Of a stretch of DNA of 64,000 nt, positions 46,881 through 55,500 are shown in pieces. The notes beneath the pieces were generated by a model. That model ran no database searches. It was not told the origin of the DNA and saw only the letters and a list, made by a program, of their open reading frames with translations. How positions within the stretch are numbered: the first letter of the stretch is position 1; every line of letters begins with the position of its first letter. This DNA comes from Phytohabitans maris (lineage in GTDB: Bacteria > Actinomycetota > Actinomycetes > Mycobacteriales > Micromonosporaceae): contig NZ_JAVHUY010000039.1 in assembly GCF_031085175.1 (NCBI RefSeq), forward strand, positions 35,180-99,179, given 5' to 3'. The translations under genes were made by a program, and so were the position numbers.

Positions 46881-48211
46881 TCGTGATCGAGGGGTGTGCG
46901 GTCGCGACGGTGGACGCGGACGGCACGGAGTTCGCCACCGGGTACGTCGCCGTCGACGGGGACCGGATCGTCGCGGTGGGCCCGGGCCGCTACCCGGGCG
47001 CGGGGGAGCGGGTCGACGGCACCGGCTGCCTCGCCACTCCCGGCCTGGTCAACACCCACCACCACCTGTACCAGTGGGCCACCCGCGGCCTCGCCCAGCA
47101 GGAAAACCTCTTCGGCTGGCTGACGGAGCTCTACCCGGTCTGGGCCCGCCTCGACGAGGAGGTGGTGGCGGCGACGTCCGCGGCCGGGCTCGGCTGGCTG
47201 GCGCTCTCCGGCTGCACGACCAGCACGGACCACCACTACGTGTACCCCTCGGGGGTGGGCGACATCATGGCGGCGCAGGTGGCCGCGGCGGGCGAGATCG
47301 GGCTGCGCTTCCACCCGTGCCGCGGCTCGATGGACCTCGGCGCCTCCGCCGGCGGGCTCCCGCCGGACGAGGTCGTGGAGGAGACCGAGGCCGCGCTCGC
47401 CGCCACCGAGGAGGCGATCGACCGCTTCCACGACCCGTCGCCGGGCGCGATGGTGCGGATCGCGGTGGCGCCCTGCTCGCCGTTCTCGGTCACCGCGGAG
47501 CTGATGAGCGAGTCGGCCGCGCTGGCCCGCCGCCGCGGCGTACGGCTGCACACCCACCTCGCCGAGACGGCCGAGGAGGAGGAGTACTGCCGGGAGAAGT
47601 TCGGCTGCACCCCGGTCGAGTACGCGGACCGGCTCGGCTGGCTCGGCGGCGACGTGTGGCTCGCGCACGCGGTGCACCTCGACGCCGAGGCGGTCGCCCG
47701 CTTCGGCGCCACGGGTACCGGCGTGGCGCACTGCCCCAGCTCCAACGCGCGGCTGGGCGCGGGCGTCGCACCCGTACCCGACCTGCTGGCCGCCGGCGCC
47801 CCGGTCGGGCTCGGCGTCGACGGCGCCGCCTCGCAGGAGGGCGGGCAGCTCGGCGCGGAGCTGCGCATGGCCCTGTACGCGGCGCGCCTGCGCGGTGGCC
47901 ACGAGGCGCTCACCGCCCGCCAGGCCCTGTCGCTCGGCACGATGGGCGGGGCGCGCTGCCTGGGGCGGGCCGGCGAGCTGGGTTCGCTGGAGCCCGGCAA
48001 GCTCGCCGACGTGGCGCTGTGGCGGATCGACGACCTCGGCCACGCCGGCATCGACGATCCGGTGGCCGCGCTGGTGTTCGGCCCACCCGCCACTGTGGAG
48101 CTGTTGCTGGTCGGCGGGCGGCCGGTGGTCGAGCGGGGCGAGCTGCGCACCGCCGACACCCGGGAGCTGGCCCGCCGCGGCGTCCGCGCGCACGAAAGGC
48201 TCGTCAAATGA
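46877..48211 (+). CDS. 8-oxoguanine deaminase
   Basis: A 444-residue amidohydrolase with the metal site LVNTHHHLYQWATRGLAQQE, RLHTHLAETAEEEEYC, LAHAVHLDAEAVA, VAHCPSSNARLGAG and GLGVDGAASQEG (metal Asp). The pattern fits 8-oxoguanine deaminases of the ATZ/TRZ group, yielding urate directly; guanine or other substrates are possible. It lies between two XDH subunit genes with ATGA overlaps, so it is co-translated with them. Confidence 0.88.
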   Translation: MIVIEGCAVATVDADGTEFATGYVAVDGDRIVAVGPGRYPGAGERVDGTGCLATPGLVNTHHHLYQWATRGLAQQENLFGWLTELYPVWARLDEEVVAATSAAGLGWLALSGCTTSTDHHYVYPSGVGDIMAAQVAAAGEIGLRFHPCRGSMDLGASAGGLPPDEVVEETEAALAATEEAIDRFHDPSPGAMVRIAVAPCSPFSVTAELMSESAALARRRGVRLHTHLAETAEEEEYCREKFGCTPVEYADRLGWLGGDVWLAHAVHLDAEAVARFGATGTGVAHCPSSNARLGAGVAPVPDLLAAGAPVGLGVDGAASQEGGQLGAELRMALYAARLRGGHEALTARQALSLGTMGGARCLGRAGELGSLEPGKLADVALWRIDDLGHAGIDDPVAALVFGPPATVELLLVGGRPVVERGELRTADTRELARRGVRAHERLVK

Positions 48212-50421
48212 CCACTGTGGACGTCTCGGTGCTGGACGGCGTCGGCACCAGCCCGCGCCGCCCGGACGGCACGCTGAAGGTGCGGGGCGAGTTCGCCTTC
48301 TCCTCCGACCTGTGGCACGAGGACATGCTGTGGGGTGCGACGCTGCGCAGCCCGTATCCCCACGCGGAGATCCGCGGCATCGACCTGACCGCGGCGCTCG
48401 CCCTGCCCGGGGTCTACGCCATCCTCACGTACCAGGACGTGCCGGGCGCCAAGCGGTACGGCCTGGAGATCGCCGACCAGCCGGTGCTCGCCATGGACGA
48501 GGTGCGCTACCAGGGTGAGCCGGTCGCGATCGTCGCCGCCGACCACCCGGAGACCGCCCGCCGCGCCGCCGGGCACATCGCCGTCGACTACCTGGAGCTG
48601 CCGCCGGTCACCGACCCGGAGGAGGGCGATCTGCTGCGCCGCGTACCGGTGCGCACCGGCGATCCACACCCGACGGCTGACGTGGTGGTCACCGGCGAGT
48701 ACCAGGTCGGCATGCAGGACCAGGCGTTCCTCGGCCCCGAGTCGGGGCTCGCGGTGCCGGCCGAGGACGGCGGCGTCGACCTGTACGTCGCGACGCAGTG
48801 GCTGCACGTCGACCGCAAGCAGGTCGCCGCCTGCCTCGGGCTCCCCGAGGAGAAGGTGCGGCTCAGCCTGGCCGGGGTGGGTGGCGCGTTCGGCGCCCGC
48901 GAAGACCTGTCGATGCAGGTGCACGCCAGCCTCCTCGCGCTGCACACCCGCAAGCCGGTCAAGATGGTGTACGGGCGCGAGGAGTCGTTCTACGGCCATG
49001 TGCACCGGCACCCGGCCACCCTGCGGTACGAGCACGGCGCCACCCGGGACGGCGACCTGGTGTACGTGCGGGCGCGCATCGTGCTCGACGGTGGCGCCTA
49101 CGCCTCCAGCTCCACCGCCGTGGCGGCCAACGCGGCCACGCTCGGCATCGGCCCGTACGAGGTGCCCAATGTGGACATGGTCGCGGATGTGTACTACACC
49201 AACAACCCTCCGTGTGGGGCGATGCGCGGCTTCGGGGCGGTGCAGGCCTGCTTCGGGTACGAGTCGCAGATGGACAAGCTCGCAGCCGCGCTCGGCATGA
49301 GCCCGGTCGAGCTGCGCATCCGCAACGCGCTGACCACCGGCTCCCGCATGCCCACCGGCCAGGTGGTGGAGGGCCCGGCGCCGGTCGCCTCGCTGCTCGC
49401 CCGGGTCCGGTCCCGCCCAGCGCCGCCACCGTCCACGCCGGACCTGCGCGAGCTGCCCGGTGGCGTCTCCAACACCACCCACGGCGAGGGCGTGGTGCGC
49501 GGCGTCGGCTACGCGATCGGCATCAAGAACGTCGGCTTCTCCGAGGGCTTCGACGACTACTCCACGGCCCGCGTGCGGCTGGAGCTGGTCGGCGGCGAGC
49601 CGGCCGCGCTGGTGCACACCGCGGCCGCCGAGGTGGGGCAGGGCCTGGTGACGGTACAGGCGCAGATCGCCCGCACCGAGCTCGGCGTCGAGCGGGTCAC
49701 GGTCGCTACGGCCGACACGAGCGTGGGGAGCGCCGGCTCCTCGTCCGCCTCCCGCCAGACGTACGTGACCGGTGGCGCGGTGCGGGCGGCGTGCCAGGCC
49801 GTCCGCGCCACGCTGCTGTCCCGGGTGGCGGGCGCCACCGACGTGGTGGGCGGCAAGCTCGTCAACGCGGCCGGCGTCGTCGTGGCCGACCTGGCCGAGG
49901 CGATCGGCGACGAGCCGGTCGAGGAGACGGTGGAGTGGCGGCACCGCCCGACGTACCCGATCGACCCGAAGACCGGGCAGGGCGATGCCCACGTGCAGTA
50001 CGCGTTCGCCGCCCACCGGGCCACCGTCGACGTCGACGTGGAGCTGGGCCTGGTCAAGGTCGTGGAGATCGCCACCGCGCAGGACGTGGGCAAAGCGGTC
50101 AACCCGCTCGCCGTCGTGGGCCAGATCCACGGGGGTACGGCGCAGGGGCTGGGGCTGGCGCTGATGGAGGAGATCCAGATCGTCGACGGCGTGGTCCGCA
50201 ACCCGTCCTTCACCGACTACCTGATCCCGACGATTCTGGACATGCCCCCGATGTCGGTGGATGTCCTGGAGCTGGCCGACCCGCACTCCCCGTACGGCCT
50301 GCGTGGCGTCGGCGAGCCCCCGACGATCTCCTCCACGCCCGCGATCGTGGCAGCGGTACGGGCCGCGACCGGCAAGGCCCTGGCCAGGGTCCCCATCCGC
50401 CCCGAACACATCACCACCTGA
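48208..50421 (+). CDS. Xanthine dehydrogenase molybdopterin-binding subunit
   Basis: The 737-residue protein has the aldehyde oxidase/XDH a-b hammerhead (RRPDGTLKVRGEFAFSSDL) and molybdenum-binding domains: ATQWLHVDRKQVAACLG, GVGGAFGAREDLSMQVHA, CGAMRGFGAVQACFGYE (Arg) and the C-terminal RGVGEPPTISSTPAIV with the catalytic Glu. It oxidises hypoxanthine and xanthine to urate. It ends the operon before a long palindrome. Confidence 0.94.
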   Translation: MTTVDVSVLDGVGTSPRRPDGTLKVRGEFAFSSDLWHEDMLWGATLRSPYPHAEIRGIDLTAALALPGVYAILTYQDVPGAKRYGLEIADQPVLAMDEVRYQGEPVAIVAADHPETARRAAGHIAVDYLELPPVTDPEEGDLLRRVPVRTGDPHPTADVVVTGEYQVGMQDQAFLGPESGLAVPAEDGGVDLYVATQWLHVDRKQVAACLGLPEEKVRLSLAGVGGAFGAREDLSMQVHASLLALHTRKPVKMVYGREESFYGHVHRHPATLRYEHGATRDGDLVYVRARIVLDGGAYASSSTAVAANAATLGIGPYEVPNVDMVADVYYTNNPPCGAMRGFGAVQACFGYESQMDKLAAALGMSPVELRIRNALTTGSRMPTGQVVEGPAPVASLLARVRSRPAPPPSTPDLRELPGGVSNTTHGEGVVRGVGYAIGIKNVGFSEGFDDYSTARVRLELVGGEPAALVHTAAAEVGQGLVTVQAQIARTELGVERVTVATADTSVGSAGSSSASRQTYVTGGAVRAACQAVRATLLSRVAGATDVVGGKLVNAAGVVVADLAEAIGDEPVEETVEWRHRPTYPIDPKTGQGDAHVQYAFAAHRATVDVDVELGLVKVVEIATAQDVGKAVNPLAVVGQIHGGTAQGLGLALMEEIQIVDGVVRNPSFTDYLIPTILDMPPMSVDVLELADPHSPYGLRGVGEPPTISSTPAIVAAVRAATGKALARVPIRPEHITT

Positions 50422-50734
50422 CGCCGACCCGCGTTGGATCTAGAACGTTTAGGGCTGATATGGCGCCCTAAACGTTCTAGATCCGTATCTACGTTTGGTG
50501 GGAACGGCGGCCGGGAGATGTACCGGCGGTTTCGGACCGCAGCGCCCGGTTAGCGCCCCCTTATGCGTCCCTTAAGACACGCAGGATCTCCAAACTCGGT
50601 TCAACCAAGCACGACCCCCGGTACGTACACGTGGGGCGGAGACGTCTGCGTGGAGCGAGGTGAGCACCCGATGCAGTGAGCGCGATCGGACCGGGTGAAG
50701 GGCAAGTCACTAGGTTGCGGAAGGTCGGTAAGTC
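50422..50734. other. Gene-free gap after XDH (313 bp)
   Basis: It holds the 49-bp perfect palindrome at 50436-50484, and then a promoter-sized stretch before the bis-heme protein gene. Nothing else is evident. Confidence 0.6.
50436..50484. terminator. Perfect 20-bp-arm palindrome after XDH
   Basis: GGATCTAGAACGTTTAGGGC and its exact reverse complement are separated by 9 bases, 14 bases after the XDH stop. The arms are AT-richer than the surroundings. It could be a terminator or a dispersed repeat; only one copy is in the window. Confidence 0.6.
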
Positions 50735-52726
50735 TTGCTGAAGCGGAAGTACGAAGAGCGCTCCGTGGAACGCGACGAAGACACGGGAACGGTGGAGACG
50801 ACGAGTAGCACGACCGGCACGAAACGGAAGCTTCCGCGGCTCCCGCTGCTCGGTGGTGTCATCTTCGTCGCGCTGGCCATGTGGGCCGCGAGCAGCACGT
50901 TCGGCGGGGCGCTGGCCTCGGTGTACGTGTACGCGTTCCTCAACTTCTTCGCCGGCGTGGTCACGTTGGTGTCGCTCTCGCTGACGGTCATGTGCGGCCT
51001 GGTCGCCACCGACCGCTTCTTCCTGAAGATCGGTCATCGGGTCTTCTTCCAGGGCCTGCACCGGGCGACGGCGATCATCGCGATGGTCTTCCTCGGGCTG
51101 CACATCGCGATGAAGGTGCTGTCCGGGTCGGCGACGGTGATCGACCCGTTCGTGCCGTTCGCCAACCCGCTCGACCCGATCTACGTCGGGCTGGGCACGG
51201 TGGCCAGCTACCTGATGATCACGACGTTCTGGACCGGCCTGATTCGGGCGCGCTTCGCCGGCAGCGGCAAGCCGTGGATGTGGCGCACCCTGCACGCCAC
51301 CTCCTACGTCGCCTGGCCGGCCGCCCTCGGCCACGGCCTCAACGCCGGCCGGCCGGCCGCCACCTGGGTGATCCTGAGCTACGCCGCCTGCGTGGTCGGC
51401 GTGCTGATCGCGCTGCTGGTCCGGGTGTACGTGAGCCTCGGCCGCCGCACCACCGGCAAGACCGGGCCGTCCGCGGTCGGCGTCAACGTCGAGACCGCGA
51501 TCATCCCGCGGGTCACCGACGGCGGGTTCCGGGAGGGGCTGATGAGCTCGACCCGCGAGCAGCGCGCGATCCGCGACGACGAGCTGGAGAACACCGCCAC
51601 CCGGATGATGACCACCGCCCGCCCGCCGCGCGAGCGCGACGAGCAGGAAACCCGCGTCGGGTACGCGATGCCGCCCGAGCCGCGCCGCCCCCGCGAGGAG
51701 GAGCGGGCACCGGACGAGCTGGTCTCGCCGGGCGAGCGGCGGGCGTCCCGGTCGGGGCGGTCCGAGCGGGAAGAGGCGCGGCGTTCCCGGCTGGAGCAGA
51801 TGGACGAGCGGGCCGAGGAGCGGCGCGTCCTGGAGCGGGCGCCGGCCCGCCGGGAGCGCGTCGACGTGGGCGAGCGCCTCGACGACCTGCGCCAGCAGGA
51901 GCGGCGGGCGTCCCGGTCGGGTTCGCGCTCGGAGGACAAGCGGAGCGCGACGCAGTGGCGCCGCCGTTCCAAGAGCGGGAAGAAGGACGAGGCCGAGGCG
52001 ACCGAGCGCGAGTGGTACGAGAGCCTGCGCGGCGACGAGCCGGTCTCCGGGTACGGCCCGGTCTCCGGTGCCTACGCGCCCTCGTCGCCGGCGCCCGCCC
52101 CGCAGCCGGAGCGCGAGCGGTACGGCCGCGGCGAACCGAGCGGCGGCCGGCGCCGGGCGGAGGCGCGCGACGAGCGGTGGACCTCGCCGGCCGACGAGCG
52201 GTACGCGGACATCGACCCCGTGTCGGCCCCGGTCGGCCGGTACGACCAGGGCCGCGAGCCGGTCTCCGGTCCGGCACCTCGCTACGACCAGAGCCGTGAA
52301 CCGGTCTCCGGTCCGGCGCCGCGCTACGACCAGAGCCGCGAGCCGGTCTCCGGTCCGGCGCCGCGCTACGACCAGAGCCGGTACGACGAGCCCCGGTACG
52401 AGGACGAGCGTCCCCGCCGGGCCGCGCTCCGCCTGGTCACCGACGAGGACTCGCCCCGCCGTTCGCGCCGCTCGCGCTCGTCGCGTGCGGAGGAGTCGCG
52501 GCACAGCCGCCGCGAGGACGGCCGGCACAGCCTCGGCGAAGACGACGAGGGCCCGATCCAGTACGCCTCGGAGCCCGGGTACGACCGCCCCGGCCCGTAC
52601 CCACCGGCGGTGGACCCGGTGCCGTCGCAGCGGTCCCGGTCCCGCCGTGGCCGCCGCGCCGCGGGCGGTGAGGACATGGACAACGGTGCCTACTGGACTC
52701 GACCGAGGGAAGGGTATGGGAGGTGA
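50735..52726 (+). CDS. Ferric-reductase/NOX-like bis-heme membrane protein with long disordered tail
   Basis: The 663-residue protein has a TTG start and about six membrane helices within residues 38-235. Two His pairs match the bis-heme spacing of ferric reductase/NADPH oxidase membranes: His109 to His123 (x13) and His187 to His200 (x12). The C-terminal 430 residues are a charged, low-complexity cytosolic tail (Arg/Glu/Ser) with three tandem copies of REPVSGPAPRYDQS. No flavin or NADH domain is in this protein, but the next gene, overlapping by 4 bases, encodes one. A membrane electron-transfer role is inferred. Confidence 0.8.
   Translation: MLKRKYEERSVERDEDTGTVETTSSTTGTKRKLPRLPLLGGVIFVALAMWAASSTFGGALASVYVYAFLNFFAGVVTLVSLSLTVMCGLVATDRFFLKIGHRVFFQGLHRATAIIAMVFLGLHIAMKVLSGSATVIDPFVPFANPLDPIYVGLGTVASYLMITTFWTGLIRARFAGSGKPWMWRTLHATSYVAWPAALGHGLNAGRPAATWVILSYAACVVGVLIALLVRVYVSLGRRTTGKTGPSAVGVNVETAIIPRVTDGGFREGLMSSTREQRAIRDDELENTATRMMTTARPPRERDEQETRVGYAMPPEPRRPREEERAPDELVSPGERRASRSGRSEREEARRSRLEQMDERAEERRVLERAPARRERVDVGERLDDLRQQERRASRSGSRSEDKRSATQWRRRSKSGKKDEAEATEREWYESLRGDEPVSGYGPVSGAYAPSSPAPAPQPERERYGRGEPSGGRRRAEARDERWTSPADERYADIDPVSAPVGRYDQGREPVSGPAPRYDQSREPVSGPAPRYDQSREPVSGPAPRYDQSRYDEPRYEDERPRRAALRLVTDEDSPRRSRRSRSSRAEESRHSRREDGRHSLGEDDEGPIQYASEPGYDRPGPYPPAVDPVPSQRSRSRRGRRAAGGEDMDNGAYWTRPREGYGR
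52253..52378 (+). repeat. Three tandem 42-bp repeats in the bis-heme protein gene
   Basis: Each unit encodes REPVSGPAPRYDQS in the disordered tail, and the DNA units are nearly identical, so copy number may vary between strains. Confidence 0.85.
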
Positions 52727-54261
52727 GTGGAGGGATGGTTCCGGCCGTCGGTCGCGCCGGCCCGGCCCGGCTGACCGCGGGCTTTGAACAGTTCGGGCGC
52801 TTGGACCTGTGGGACCACCAGCAGATGCACGGTGACCTGCGCCCGATGTCGAGCGCGGAGCTCATCTCCCTCGCCGAACAGATCAAGCTCACCGGGCGGG
52901 GCGGGGCGGCGTTCCCGTTCGCCCGCAAGGTCAAGGCGGTCATCGACTCGGCGATGCGGCAGGAGAAGCCGATCGTCGTGGTCGTCAACGCCACCGAGGG
53001 CGAGCCGGCCGCGTGGAAGGACAAGGTGCTGCTCGCCCGCGCGCCGCACCTCATCCTCGACGGCGCCTCGCTCGCCGCTTGGGCGCTCGAGGCCGACGAG
53101 ATCGTGATCGGCGTGGAGAAGGACCACGTCGGGCACGAGTCGCTGCGGCGGGCGCTCGCCGAGCGGCGGATGCCGGCGCCGACCCGGATCGTCGGCGTAC
53201 CCCACCGGTTCATCTCCGGCGAGGGCGGCGCGCTGGTCCGCGGCATCAACGGCGAGGCGCACATCCCGCCCGGCCGCAAGATCCGGTCCAGCGACTCCGG
53301 CGTCGACGGGCTCCCCACGCTGCTCTCCAACGCCGAGACGTACGCCCAGCTCGCGTTCGCGGCGAGCATCGGGCCGCGCGAGTACGCCGCGGTCGGGACC
53401 AGCAAGGAGCCGGGCACCGTCCTGCTCACCATCACCGCCAACGGCAAGCCGAGCGTGGTGGAGGCGCCGACCGGCGTACCGCTGAAGGAGGTCCTGCGGA
53501 TGTGCGGGACCACCCCCGGCCAGGGGCTGCTCCTCGGCGGGTACCACGGCAAGTGGATCACTGCGGAGGCGGCGTCGCGGGCGGAGATCTCCCGGGAGAG
53601 CCTCACCGAGGTCGGCGGCACGCTCGGCGCGGGCATCATGGTCCCGCTGCCCGAAGACACCTGCCCGCTCGGCGAGGTGGAGCGGGTCATGCACTACATG
53701 GCGGCCGAGTCCGCCGGCCAGTGCGGCCCCTGCCGCCTCGGCCTGCCCGACCTCGCGCGTACCGTCTCCAAGCTGGTCCAGGGCGGTGGCGGCGCGGCTG
53801 CCGTGCGCGCGGCGGCCAGCGTGGTGAAGGGTCGCGGGGCGTGCAGCCACCCCGACGGCACCTCGCGCTTCGCGCTCTCCGCGCTGGAGGTCTTCGCCGA
53901 AGACATCGCCACCCACGCGTACAGCGAGGGTTGCGGGCGCCGGGTCAAGGGCGTGCTCCCGCTCTCCAGCTCGCCGGAGACCGAGGGTACGGCCGGCGGC
54001 GTCGGCAAGCTCGTCGTGGACTGGACCCGCTGCGACGGGCACGGGCTCTGCGCCCACCTGGTGCCCGAGCTGATCCGGCTGGACGGCAACGGGTACCCGG
54101 CGATCGCCGACACCCCCGTCCCGGCCTGGCTGGAGGCGGACGCCCGGCGGGCCGTCGACATGTGCCCGGGCCTCGCGCTGCGGCTCACCGGCGTCACGCC
54201 GGGCGGCAAGCGCGGCAAGACGAAGGAACCCAAGCGGAGGCCGTCCAAACCGCTGCGGTAG
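52723..54261 (+). CDS. NuoF-like NADH/FMN/FeS protein fused to a ferredoxin
   Basis: The 512-residue protein (GTG 52723, or ATG 52735) has a NuoF-like FMN/NADH domain: IKLTGRGGAAFPFARKVKAV, VVVNATEGEPAAWKDK and LLSNAETYAQLAF. An SLBB-like segment follows, then the iron-sulfur segment AAESAGQCGPCRLGLPD with a distal Cys in GACSHPDG. The first Cys of the classical ESCGxCxPC motif is Ala. A ferredoxin end (DWTRCDGHGLCAHL and DMCPGLAL) matches 3Fe-4S type spacing. It would take electrons from NAD(P)H and pass them to the overlapping bis-heme protein. Confidence 0.88.
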   Translation: MSGGMVPAVGRAGPARLTAGFEQFGRLDLWDHQQMHGDLRPMSSAELISLAEQIKLTGRGGAAFPFARKVKAVIDSAMRQEKPIVVVVNATEGEPAAWKDKVLLARAPHLILDGASLAAWALEADEIVIGVEKDHVGHESLRRALAERRMPAPTRIVGVPHRFISGEGGALVRGINGEAHIPPGRKIRSSDSGVDGLPTLLSNAETYAQLAFAASIGPREYAAVGTSKEPGTVLLTITANGKPSVVEAPTGVPLKEVLRMCGTTPGQGLLLGGYHGKWITAEAASRAEISRESLTEVGGTLGAGIMVPLPEDTCPLGEVERVMHYMAAESAGQCGPCRLGLPDLARTVSKLVQGGGGAAAVRAAASVVKGRGACSHPDGTSRFALSALEVFAEDIATHAYSEGCGRRVKGVLPLSSSPETEGTAGGVGKLVVDWTRCDGHGLCAHLVPELIRLDGNGYPAIADTPVPAWLEADARRAVDMCPGLALRLTGVTPGGKRGKTKEPKRRPSKPLR

Positions 54262-54277
54262 AGGTTACCGTGCTTAC

Positions 54278-54343
54278 GTGACCGAGATACCCAGCGAGCC
54301 GCTCGCCCGCTTGGCGGTGCCGGCGTATGAGCTGATCGACTAG
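54278..54343 (+). CDS. Possible 21-residue leader peptide
   Basis: A short frame from GTG 54278 (VTEIPSEPLARLAVPAYELI plus one residue) ends in TAG, whose last base begins the GTG of the DUF6986-like gene (TAGTG). That gene lacks a clear ribosome-binding site, so coupling is plausible. It could also be the remnant of a lost gene. Confidence 0.3.
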   Translation: MTEIPSEPLARLAVPAYELID

Positions 54344-55500
54344 TGCATCCCGACTCCTTTCTGGACTCCGTCTTCGCCGAGCTGGACGACCTGCTCGGCC
54401 GGGTCGACGCGGCGCTGGCGGAGCGCTACCCGGGCGACCCGGGCGGCCGGCAGCCGGTGCACACCGTGTACGTGCCGGCCGACCGGATGCACCCCGCCCT
54501 GCTCCACGAGTGGGGGGCGGCCGCGCGGGAGGCGTTGACGGCACACCCGCCGCTGCCGTTCGGGGAGGAGCTGCGCGAGCGGGTGCTGTCCAAACTGGAG
54601 CGCGAGCCGATCGAAGACCTGCGGATCGACTTCGAGGACGGGTACGGCATCCGCGACGACGCCACCGAGGACGCCGACGCGGTCGCCGCCGCCGCGGCAC
54701 TGCGCGACGGTCCGGCACCGCCGTTCGTGGGGCTGCGGGTCAAGAGCCTGGAGGCGCCCACCCGAAAGCGCGCGGTCCGCACGCTGGCCGTCTTCCTCTT
54801 CTGGTACGGCGGCCTGCCGCCCGGCTTCGTCGTGACACTGCCCAAGGTGAGCGCACCCGAGCAGGTCGCCGCGATGGCGGTCCTGTGTGGACGGCTTGAG
54901 GAGGCGTACGGGCTGCCGGCCCGGGCGCTCCGCTTCGAGGCGCAGGTGGAGACGGCACCGGCGGTGCTCGGCGCGGACGGGCGGGCCACGGTCGCGCGGC
55001 TGATCGGGGCGGCCGAGGGGCGGCTGACCGGGCTGCACTACGGCACGTACGACTACAGCGCCGGCCTCGGCATCGCCGCCGCGCAGCAGAGCCTCGAGCA
55101 TCCGGCGGCCGACCACGCCAAGGCGGTCATGCAGGTGGCGGCGGCCGGCACCGGCGTACGCCTCTCCGACGGCTCCACCAACGTGCTCCCGGTCGGCGAC
55201 ACCGCGGCCGTGCAGGCGGCCTGGGCGCTCCACTCCCGCCTGGTGCGCCGCTCGCTGGAGCGCGGCTTCTACCAGGGCTGGGACCTGCACCCGGCGCAGC
55301 TGCCCACCCGCTTCGCGGCGACGTACGCGTTCTTCCGCGACGGGGCACCCGCCGCCCGCGCCCGCCTCGCGGCGTACCGGGAGCGCCGCTCCGGCGGGAT
55401 CCTGGACGAGCCGGCGACCGCCCGGGCGCTGGAGGGCTTCCTGGCGCGCGGTGTCCACTGTGGTGCGCTCGACCCCTCGGAGGCGGACGTTGAGCTTTGA
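54343..55500 (+). CDS. DUF6986-like aldolase/citrate-lyase-superfamily protein
   Basis: The 385-residue protein has a TIM-barrel of the HpcH/citrate lyase beta type: [35 protein letters not shown] (acidic metal site), [33 protein letters not shown] (Glu) and [14 protein letters not shown]. Family members of this kind sit in purine-degradation clusters of actinomycetes; the reaction is not established. It overlaps allantoinase by 11 bases, so it belongs to the same operon. It could act on glyoxylate or ureidoglycolate, but that is inference. Confidence 0.8.
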   Translation: MHPDSFLDSVFAELDDLLGRVDAALAERYPGDPGGRQPVHTVYVPADRMHPALLHEWGAAAREALTAHPPLPFGEELRERVLSKLEREPIEDLRIDFEDGYGIRDDATEDADAVAAAAALRDGPAPPFVGLRVKSLEAPTRKRAVRTLAVFLFWYGGLPPGFVVTLPKVSAPEQVAAMAVLCGRLEEAYGLPARALRFEAQVETAPAVLGADGRATVARLIGAAEGRLTGLHYGTYDYSAGLGIAAAQQSLEHPAADHAKAVMQVAAAGTGVRLSDGSTNVLPVGDTAAVQAAWALHSRLVRRSLERGFYQGWDLHPAQLPTRFAATYAFFRDGAPAARARLAAYRERRSGGILDEPATARALEGFLARGVHCGALDPSEADVEL

